34,372 nt of DNA from Anaerolineae bacterium (GTDB taxonomy: Bacteria; Chloroflexota; Anaerolineae; JACIWP01). Shown piece after piece: positions 27,533 through 34,372 of this stretch; position 1 is the stretch's first letter; every line of letters starts with the position of its first letter. A program made the translations under genes and the position numbers. The DNA lies in assembly GCA_028275445.1 (NCBI GenBank), contig JAPWUQ010000006.1:1-34372 (forward strand), written 5' to 3'. The notes beneath the pieces were generated by a model. The model was not told the DNA's origin. It made no database searches and saw only the letters and a list, made by a program, of their open reading frames with translations.

Positions 27533-28069
27533 TCAGCGCACCAGCGCCTTGAGCACCAGCCCGATGCCGGCCAGGATGAGGATCGCCGGCCAGAACTGGG
27601 CGATCTTGAACGCCTGGACGCCGGAGATCATGCCGGAGGTATAGGCCAGGCCCACCGCCCCCACCGCGCCGGCGGAGATACCGAAGATGAGCGCCCCCCA
27701 ATCCCGCAGGGAAAAGAGCCACTGCACCAGCGCCGAGAGCCCCAGGATCAGGGGAATCAGCGGCCACAACTCGCCCCAGCCATGCAAATGGGAGAGGAAC
27801 AGGCCGTTGCGCCAGGCCAGCAGGAAGCCGCCGGCCAATATCGCCCCCGTGCCCCAAAAGACATCATCGGAGGAGCGGGGAGTAAAGAAGATATATCGGA
27901 CCCAGAAGACGAGGCCCAAGGCCACGATGAGCCAGGGCCAGAGCACATCGCCGGCGAACAGGGGCCATCCCAGCTCGCGCCCCAACATCCAGAGGCCGGC
28001 CAGCACGAGAATGATGCCGAGGACGATGGGGGGCCGGCGGTGCGTCGGTGCGGTACCCTGCGTGCCCAT
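27533..28069 (-). CDS. Small multi-pass membrane protein (DUF5668/LiaF-TM-like)
   Basis: IVLGIILVLAGLWMLGRELGW...WPWLIVALGLVFWVRY...FWPAILILAGIGLVLKALVR: repeated W-P-x-x-L/I-x-G-L TM modules. Confidence 0.65.
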   Translation of the reverse strand: MGTQGTAPTHRRPPIVLGIILVLAGLWMLGRELGWPLFAGDVLWPWLIVALGLVFWVRYIFFTPRSSDDVFWGTGAILAGGFLLAWRNGLFLSHLHGWGELWPLIPLILGLSALVQWLFSLRDWGALIFGISAGAVGAVGLAYTSGMISGVQAFKIAQFWPAILILAGIGLVLKALVR

Positions 28070-28072
28070 CGC

Positions 28073-28786
28073 TCACTCTCCTTCTTCCGTGGAGGGGCCA
28101 GAGGAAACCGGTTCCTCCGGCAGGGCGACAGCCGCCAGGATATAGGCCAGGATGCCGCTCCCCATGGTGCTCAGGGTCCCAATGGCCCATACCAAGCGGA
28201 TCAAAGTGGGGTCAATGTGGAAATACTCGCCCAGGCCGCCGCAGACGCCGGCCACGATGCGGTTCGAGCGCGAGCGGTAAAGGGGTTGGCCGGCCTGCGG
28301 CAGGCGAACCTCTTTCCACCATTCCCGGCCGCCCCACGTGGCGCTGATGAGCAGGGCCAGGCCCAGCCCAATCACCACCAGCGGCCAGAACAGGCGCCAG
28401 AACAGCTCCCAGAGCCGCCACAGCCCGAAGGGCAGTATACCCAGCGAGTTGATCAGCAGGAGGACGCCGAAGAAGGCCAGGAAGATGCCCAGCGCCAGAA
28501 GCCCGTTGCGGCTGACATTCTCCCAAGAGCGGGGGGCCGGCGCCGCGGCCGGCTCCTGTCCCGGGTTTTCCGGGATGATGATGGCCATGATGAGGTAGAG
28601 GAACAAACCAGTTCCCCAGACAAACGTGAGCACCAGCCAACCGATGCGCAGGAGATTGGGGTCAATGCCCAGATATTCGCCCCATCCCCCGCACACACCG
28701 GCGATCATGCGGTTGACGCGCGAGCGGTACAACCGCCGCTCGCCCCGCGTCGGGCCGCCTTCCTGTGGTTCAGGCATGCTGTTCAT
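28073..28786 (-). CDS. Protein with two PspC domains
   Basis: RLYRSRVNRMIAGVCGGWGEYLGIDPNLLRIGWLVLTFVWGTGLFLYLIMAIIIPENP and PLYRSRSNRIVAGVCGGLGEYFHIDPTLIRLVWAIGTLSTMGSGILAYILAAVALPEEP. Confidence 0.9.
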   Translation of the reverse strand: MNSMPEPQEGGPTRGERRLYRSRVNRMIAGVCGGWGEYLGIDPNLLRIGWLVLTFVWGTGLFLYLIMAIIIPENPGQEPAAAPAPRSWENVSRNGLLALGIFLAFFGVLLLINSLGILPFGLWRLWELFWRLFWPLVVIGLGLALLISATWGGREWWKEVRLPQAGQPLYRSRSNRIVAGVCGGLGEYFHIDPTLIRLVWAIGTLSTMGSGILAYILAAVALPEEPVSSGPSTEEGE

Positions 28787-28882
28787 TCCAGGCTCCTCCT
28801 TCCGTAGATGCGAAAGACGAGTGCCGCGCCGTCAGTCCGCGCGGTGATCCTGCGGAGCGCCAATCACCCCCTTTCTTCGCGA

Positions 28883-30166
28883 TCAATGCGCCGGCCGGCG
28901 CCAGATAAGCTGTTCGCGCGCCGGCCCGACGGAAATCATGGTCACCGGCACGCCCGTCAGCTCCTCCACACGCTGGACATAGCGCCTGGCGGCCGCCGGC
29001 AGTTCCTCCAACCTCTGTGCGGCCGAGATATCCTCGTCCCAGCCCGGCAGGTCTTCATAAATGGGCCGGCATTCCTCCAGCACGCGGCTGTCCATCGGGA
29101 AGTGCTCCAGGCGCTGGCCGCGATACTCATAGGCCACGCAGACGCGCACCGGATCCAGACCGGTGAGCACGTCCAGCTTGGTCATGGCGAACTGCGTCAG
29201 GCCGTTGATGCGCGCCGCATAGCGCAGGATGACCAGGTCCAGCCAGCCGGCACGCCGGCGCCGGCCGGTGGTGGTGCCGTATTCATGCCCAACCTCCACC
29301 AGGTGGTCACCGACGGCGTCATGCAGTTCCGTGGGCATGGGGCCGGCGCCCACCCGGGTGGTGTATGCCTTGGCCACACCGATGATCTCATCCACCAGCT
29401 TCGGGCCGAAGCCCAGGCCGACACAGGCCCCGCCGGCGATGGGGGAGGAGCTGGTCACAAAGGGATAGGTGCCGTGGTCCAGGTCCAGCAGGGTGCCCTG
29501 CGCGCCCTCGCACAGCACCGTCTTGCCGGCGGCGATGGCCTCGTTGATGACCAGCGAGGCGTCCCCCACCATGGGGGCCAGCCGGCGGGCGTATTCGGTG
29601 TATTCCTCGACGATGGCCGGCACATCCAGCGGCTCCTGGCCGTAGACCTGGGTCAGCCAGATATTGCGGGATTCCGCCTGTTCGCGCACCCGCCGGGCAA
29701 AATGGTCCAGGTCCAGCATTTCCACGGCGCGGATGCCGGCGCGCCAGGCCTTATCCGCATAGGTCGGGCCGATGCCGCGCTTGGTGGTGCCGATTTTGCG
29801 CTCACCCCGACTGCTTTCCGAAGCGCCGTCCAGGGCGATATGATAGGGCATGATGAGATGCGCCCCGCCGCTGATGATGAGCCGCGCCGTGGGCAGTCCC
29901 CGCGCCTTCAGGTTATCCAGCTCCCCCAGCAGGGTTTTGGGATTCACCACCACGCCACTGCCGATGATGCAGGTGGCGTGCTCATACAGGATGCCGGAGG
30001 GCAGGAGATGGAATTTGAAGGTCTGCCCGCCCCAGACAACGGTATGGCCGGCGTTGTCCCCGCCGTTCCAGCGGGCCACGACGGCGGCATCGCGCGTCAG
30101 ATGATCGGTGATCTTCCCCTTGCCCTCATCGCCCCATTGGGCTCCCAGCAAAATAATCACTGCCAT
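28883..30166 (-). CDS. purA: Adenylosuccinate synthase
   Basis: LLGAQWGDEGKGKITDHL, NGGDNAGHTV, GTTKRGIGPTYADKAWRAGIR, CEGAQGTLLDLDHGTYPFVTSSSP, GRRRRAGWLDLV. Confidence 0.97.
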   Translation of the reverse strand: MAVIILLGAQWGDEGKGKITDHLTRDAAVVARWNGGDNAGHTVVWGGQTFKFHLLPSGILYEHATCIIGSGVVVNPKTLLGELDNLKARGLPTARLIISGGAHLIMPYHIALDGASESSRGERKIGTTKRGIGPTYADKAWRAGIRAVEMLDLDHFARRVREQAESRNIWLTQVYGQEPLDVPAIVEEYTEYARRLAPMVGDASLVINEAIAAGKTVLCEGAQGTLLDLDHGTYPFVTSSSPIAGGACVGLGFGPKLVDEIIGVAKAYTTRVGAGPMPTELHDAVGDHLVEVGHEYGTTTGRRRRAGWLDLVILRYAARINGLTQFAMTKLDVLTGLDPVRVCVAYEYRGQRLEHFPMDSRVLEECRPIYEDLPGWDEDISAAQRLEELPAAARRYVQRVEELTGVPVTMISVGPAREQLIWRRPAH

Positions 30167-30197
30167 GGATCGCTTCCCTTCTTTTGCCAGAGATCGG

Positions 30198-31382
30198 TTA
30201 TCCGCCTAACAGGTCGGCGGCCAGTGCGGCATAGACAGAGGCGGCGTGGTACAGGTCTTCCAGCCGCACATGCTCGTCCACCGCGTGGGCCTGGGTCACC
30301 TCGCCCGGGCCGATGCCGATAGTGGGGATGCCGGCCACCCCCATGGTATAGGTGCCGTCGGTGGAGAAAAGCCAGCGGATGAGCCGCGGGCGGTAGTCCA
30401 GCGCCTGCTCCACGGCGCGCACGCCGGCCCGCACCAGCGGATGGTCCTCCGGCATCAGCCACGCCGGGAAGTACGACTTGGCACGGCAGGGATAGCCGGT
30501 GTAGCTGGTGGCCTGATACTCGGTGACCTCGACGCTGGCGCGCGCCTGCTCGCGCGTGATGATGGCCTGAATTTCCGCCAGGGCGCGTGCTTCGGTCTCT
30601 CCCAGGGTCAGCCGGCGGTCAATGTAGAACACACAGCGGTCAGGAATGGCATTGCGACTGCTGGCGGAACTCTCGATATGCGTGACGGCCACGCTCCCCT
30701 GCCCCAGGATGGAATCCACTGCGAGCTGGCTCGAGAGCAGTTCCACGCCGAAGATGATGCGGGCCGCGCGGTAGATGGCATTCTCGCCCTGCTCCGGCAT
30801 GGAAGAATGGGCGGCCACACCGCGCACCGTGACACACATCTCCATGCGCCCCCGCTGTCCGACGGCCAACTGCAGGTTGCTCGGCTCGCACAGCACCACC
30901 ATATCCGGCACGAGGCCTTCTTCCTCCACCAGCACCCGCATGGCATAGCCCTCGCACGGCTCTTCCTGCACCACCGCCGCCACGTACAGATTGCCGTGGA
31001 GGGGGACGCCGGCGTCCAGCACCATCTTCAAGCCGTAAACCATCGCCGCCAGGGGGCCTTTCATGTCCACCGCGCCGCGGCCGTACAGGATGCCGTTCTC
31101 CACCTCGCCGCCCAGCGGCGGGTGCGTCCAGGCTTCCGGCTCGTTGACCTCCACCGTATCCATATGGGCGTTGAACAGCAGAGAGGGGCCGTTGCCGTCG
31201 CCGGCGCGCGCCACCACATTGCCGATGCGATCCACCCACACCTCCGGAAACCCGATCTTGCGCAGTTCCGCGGCCACCAGCTCGGCCACGGCTTTCTCCT
31301 GCGTGGAAGGGCTGGGGGTCTGGATCAACCGTTGGGCGAAGGCGGTCAGTGCTTCCCGATCCGTCGAGGTCAGTCTCCACAT
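30198..31382 (-). CDS. M20 family metallohydrolase, most like the YgeY subgroup
   Basis: LLFNAHMDTVEV, ILYGRGAVDMKGPLAAMVYGLK, VVQEEPCEGYAMRVLVEEEGLVPDMVVLCEPSNLQLAVGQRGRMEMCVTVRGVAAHSSMPEQGENAIY, IDRRLTLGET, FSTDGTYTMGVAGIPTIGIGPGEVTQAHAVDE. Confidence 0.85.
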   Translation of the reverse strand: MWRLTSTDREALTAFAQRLIQTPSPSTQEKAVAELVAAELRKIGFPEVWVDRIGNVVARAGDGNGPSLLFNAHMDTVEVNEPEAWTHPPLGGEVENGILYGRGAVDMKGPLAAMVYGLKMVLDAGVPLHGNLYVAAVVQEEPCEGYAMRVLVEEEGLVPDMVVLCEPSNLQLAVGQRGRMEMCVTVRGVAAHSSMPEQGENAIYRAARIIFGVELLSSQLAVDSILGQGSVAVTHIESSASSRNAIPDRCVFYIDRRLTLGETEARALAEIQAIITREQARASVEVTEYQATSYTGYPCRAKSYFPAWLMPEDHPLVRAGVRAVEQALDYRPRLIRWLFSTDGTYTMGVAGIPTIGIGPGEVTQAHAVDEHVRLEDLYHAASVYAALAADLLGG

Positions 31383-31433
31383 GGGTTCATCTCCCGGTCA
31401 CAAGGCTGATGACGGCTTGGATATCCAGGGGCA

Positions 31434-32861
31434 TCAATATGCTCCCTCTCCCAAAAGGACATGGGGGATGGTGCGCAGAAGGATCATCAGGTCCAGCGCC
31501 GGCGACCAGTTCTGAATGTAATATAAATCCAGGAGCGCCATTTCATCAAACGTGAGATTACTGCGCCCGCTGACCTGCGGCAGGCCGGTCATGCCGGGGC
31601 GCACCGACAGGCGCCGGCGGTGCCAGGGCTGATACTGCTCCACCTCCCGCGGCAGGGGCGGCCGCGGCCCGACCAGGCTCATATCACCGCGCAGGACGTT
31701 GATGAGCTGGGGCAGTTCGTCCAAGCTGGTGCGGCGCAGGAACCTGCCGACGCGGGTGCGGCGCGGGTCATCCCGTATCTTGAACAGCGGGCCGACCGCC
31801 TCGTTGCGGTCTTCCAGCTCAGCCAGCCGGCTTTCGGCGTCCGCCACCATGGAGCGGAACTTGTACATGGTGAAAGGCCGGCCGTCCTTGCCGACGCGCG
31901 TCTGGGCGAAGAGCACCGGCCCCGGCGAATCCAGCTTGATGGCCAGTGCGATGAGGGCCATCAGCGGGGACAACAGCAGAAGGGCCGTGCCGGCCACCAG
32001 GATATCCATCGCCCGCTTGACCACATATTTCCAGCCGCTGATGCCCTGATCGCGCATGCTGAGGATGGGGATGCCGTTGAGGTTTTCAATCTCCACCTTG
32101 CTCAGCCGCATCTGAAAGAGGTCCGGCACCAGGCGGGCGCGCACCGCATACTGCTCGCACAGCGAGAGGATGCTCATGATTTTGCGATGATACATCCAGG
32201 GTAGGGTGATGATGACTTCGTCAATCGCCAGTTCCTTGAACAGGCGGGGCAACTGGTCGGTGCTCCCCAGGCCCTTGAATGGGCCGACATCGTGGTTTCC
32301 CTTATCGGGGTTGTCGTCCACGAAGCCGACCACTTCGTATCCCAGGTCTGGCTCGGCCATCAGGTTGGCCATGATGGAGCGCCCCACCTCGCCGGCGCCC
32401 ACGATGAGCACCCGGTCCACGCCCAGCCCCAGCCGGCGCAGGCGCCCGATGATGATCCCCCGCACCAACCGCGCCAGGCTCAGCAGGACAATGATCAGCA
32501 CCGCGGCGTAGACAAAGATCAGGCGCGAGTAATACAGCGGCTGGAGGAAAAAGGTGATGAAGACCATCACCATAATGCCGGTAGTGGTGCCGTTCAGGAT
32601 GGCATACACCTCGCCCAGCCACCCCTGCCCTCGCCTTCGATCATACACCCCTTCGATCTTGAAGGCAATCAGCAGGATGATCGTCAGCAGAACCGCTATC
32701 GGCAGGTACGCCTCGTACGAGACGTAGTAGGCATCCTCCACCGCTTTGAACCACTGCAGTTCATAGCGGATGCCGTACGCCAGGCCAAAGGCCAGGTTGA
32801 TGAGTGGGATGTCCACGAGGGCGGTGATCCAGGAAAGCAGGCGGTGATAGCGCGTGGACAT
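31434..32861 (-). CDS. Exopolysaccharide biosynthesis polyprenyl glycosylphosphotransferase (WcaJ/WbaP-like)
   Basis: N-terminal TM bundle, CoA-binding-like RVLIVGAGEVGRSIMANL, C-terminal KRAMDILVAGTALLLLSPLMALIALAIKLDSPGPVLFAQTRVGKDGRPFTMYKFRSM...RRTSLDELPQLINVLRGDMSLVGPRPPLPREVEQY. Start corrected to 32861. Confidence 0.95.
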   Translation of the reverse strand: MSTRYHRLLSWITALVDIPLINLAFGLAYGIRYELQWFKAVEDAYYVSYEAYLPIAVLLTIILLIAFKIEGVYDRRRGQGWLGEVYAILNGTTTGIMVMVFITFFLQPLYYSRLIFVYAAVLIIVLLSLARLVRGIIIGRLRRLGLGVDRVLIVGAGEVGRSIMANLMAEPDLGYEVVGFVDDNPDKGNHDVGPFKGLGSTDQLPRLFKELAIDEVIITLPWMYHRKIMSILSLCEQYAVRARLVPDLFQMRLSKVEIENLNGIPILSMRDQGISGWKYVVKRAMDILVAGTALLLLSPLMALIALAIKLDSPGPVLFAQTRVGKDGRPFTMYKFRSMVADAESRLAELEDRNEAVGPLFKIRDDPRRTRVGRFLRRTSLDELPQLINVLRGDMSLVGPRPPLPREVEQYQPWHRRRLSVRPGMTGLPQVSGRSNLTFDEMALLDLYYIQNWSPALDLMILLRTIPHVLLGEGAY

Positions 32862-32862
32862 C

Positions 32863-34038
32863 TTACGCCCTTTCCTTTCCCAGCACTTGGCGATATATCG
32901 CTGTGGTCTCCTGTGCGGCGCGCTGCCAGGAGAAAGCCGCGGCACGCCGCCGGCCCTTATCGGCCAGGACGCGCCGTGCTTCCTCATCCCGCAGAAGCTC
33001 GTGCATCGCCTGCGCGATGGCCGCCGGCTCCTCCGGGTTCACCAGCACGCCGGCATCCCCCACCACCTCGGGCAGGGACGAACGGTCCGACACCACCACC
33101 GCCGTGCCGCAGGCCATCGCCTCCAGCGGCGGCAGGCCGAACCCTTCGTAGAAAGACGGATAGACGAACAGGGTCGCGGCATTATACAGGAAGGGAAGCT
33201 CGTCCGCCGGCACATAGCCGGTGAAGACCACCCGCTCCATCAGCTCCGCACGCTGTACAGCCTGATACACGTCCTGATAGTACCATCCTTTGGCGCCGGC
33301 AATGACCAACGCCGGCGGTTCTCCCGCTCCCCGCGGCCAACCGGCGGCCAGCAAGCGGTAGGCCTCGATGAGGCCGGCGATATTTTTGCGGGGTTCCAAT
33401 GTCCCGACAAAGAGCACGAACCGCTCGGGCAGTCCTCTGCGCCGGCGGTACTCCTCCACCACCTCCGCCGGCAGGGGGCGGTACGTCTCATCCACCCCGC
33501 AGTACACGACCGCCACACGGCGCGCGTCCAAGCCCAGCAGGCGCACTGCGTCCCGCTTGGTGCTCTCGGAAATCACGATGACCCGATCTGCCCGCCGCGC
33601 GGAAAGCCGCGTGAACATGCTCAGATATAAACGATTATACACCCGGAAACGTTCCGGGAACAAAAGGAAGCTCAGGTCAAAGACGGTGACCACCGTCGGG
33701 CCGCGCCAGGCCAGCGGCGCCACAAAGGCCAGGGCATGGAGGAGATTGTGCCGGCCGGCGTACAACCACCACGGCAGGACCACTTGCTCCCAAGGGATGC
33801 GCGCCAGCGGGTGATGGGTGGGCCAGCGGGTGTAGCGCACCCGCATACCGGCCGGCGCCGGCCATGCCCGCTCGTGGGTGAACACCTCATAATCCATGCC
33901 GGCGTCCGCCGCCGGCAGATGCCGCAGGAGATTATCCATATAGGAGCTGATGCCGGCACTGCGGTACGTCGGCGATAGGGACAGCAGTTGGGCGTTCAGC
34001 GCGACAATGGGGCGTTCCCCCGGCAGAGCGGCCATCAC
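32863..34038 (-). CDS. Glycosyltransferase family 4
   Basis: RSAGISSYMDNLLRHLP...FVLFVGTLEPRKNIAGLIEAYRLL...VVFTGYVPADELPFLYNAATLFVYPSFYEGFGLPPLEAMACGTAVVVSDRSSLPEVVGDAG. Confidence 0.95.
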   Translation of the reverse strand: MMAALPGERPIVALNAQLLSLSPTYRSAGISSYMDNLLRHLPAADAGMDYEVFTHERAWPAPAGMRVRYTRWPTHHPLARIPWEQVVLPWWLYAGRHNLLHALAFVAPLAWRGPTVVTVFDLSFLLFPERFRVYNRLYLSMFTRLSARRADRVIVISESTKRDAVRLLGLDARRVAVVYCGVDETYRPLPAEVVEEYRRRRGLPERFVLFVGTLEPRKNIAGLIEAYRLLAAGWPRGAGEPPALVIAGAKGWYYQDVYQAVQRAELMERVVFTGYVPADELPFLYNAATLFVYPSFYEGFGLPPLEAMACGTAVVVSDRSSLPEVVGDAGVLVNPEEPAAIAQAMHELLRDEEARRVLADKGRRRAAAFSWQRAAQETTAIYRQVLGKERA

Positions 34039-34372
34039 ACCCCTCCGCCGGCGGCCGGCCCGGCCGCCATCACTGCTTGATACACGTCATACGTCTGGGC
34101 GGCGATCCGCTCCTGGGTGAAATGCGCCAGCACCCGCTCCCGGCCGGCGCGCCCCAGGCGCAGGCGCTCCTCCGGATGGCCGGCCAAATACGCCAGATGC
34201 TCGCCCAGTGCCCGGGCATCCCCTTCGGGGAAGAGCAGGCCGGCGCCGCCAATCACGCGCGGGATCTCGCCGCAGTCGGAGCCGACGACTGCCACCTCCA
34301 TCGCCATGGCCTCGATGAGCACCCGCCCGAACTGCTCCATCCAATTGGGCCGGCGCAGGGAGGGGAGCACCA
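34035..34372 (-). CDS. Glycosyltransferase family 4, N-terminus off window
   Basis: C-terminal fragment PNWMEQFGRVLIEAMAMEVAVVGSDCGEIPRVIGGAGLLFPEGDARALGEHLAYLAGHPEERLRLGRAGRERVLAHFTQERIA; overlaps the start of the next gene. Confidence 0.88.
   Translation of the reverse strand, partial: VLPSLRRPNWMEQFGRVLIEAMAMEVAVVGSDCGEIPRVIGGAGLLFPEGDARALGEHLAYLAGHPEERLRLGRAGRERVLAHFTQERIAAQTYDVYQAVMAAGPAAGGGV

Noticed and set aside
28787-28882. Possible structured RNA/terminator downstream of purA
   Set aside because: Only short, weak complementary segments (ggtgat/atcacc) found; insufficient to support a call.
28808-30322. 504-aa plus-strand ORF and 30246-31409 plus-strand ORF
   Set aside because: Antisense to purA and the M20 hydrolase; no family signature.

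Overview
This is a high-GC window (about two thirds G+C by eye) whose gene content and codon/word style look like a Chloroflexota (Anaerolineae-type) chromosome; that taxonomic call is inference. On the left, the minus strand carries a truncated class A penicillin-binding protein and a small protein resembling the B12-dependent methionine synthase activation domain. From about 2.2 to 21.6 kb there is a nearly gap-free plus-strand run: GDP-D-rhamnose genes (rmd, gmd), a phosphohexomutase, a TatD hydrolase, a polyprenyl diphosphate synthase, GT2 and GT4 glycosyltransferases, a GT39-like membrane protein and an O-antigen-ligase-like protein. The run then changes abruptly into a catabolic/redox cassette: a Cys-rich 4Fe-4S protein, a divergent methylaspartate-ammonia-lyase (MAL) homologue, a non-pyrrolysine MttB-family methyltransferase, an MmgE/PrpD protein, and a MOP-type fused 2Fe-2S/molybdenum hydroxylase. 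A strong bidirectional terminator follows, then nadC-nadA-nadB (minus), a 14-repeat LVIVD beta-propeller protein (plus), and a minus-strand series: YtxH, a small membrane protein, a tandem-PspC protein, purA, a YgeY-like M20 hydrolase, a polyprenyl glycosylphosphotransferase and two GT4 glycosyltransferases. The best candidate for something undescribed is the 13.4-21.6 kb cassette. Its MAL homologue keeps the catalytic and metal residues but has several substrate-pocket substitutions, including a natural Ala at the position of Gln73, the site mutated in engineered broad-specificity MAL. A second whole-window observation is a HIP1-like over-representation of the palindrome GCCGGC.
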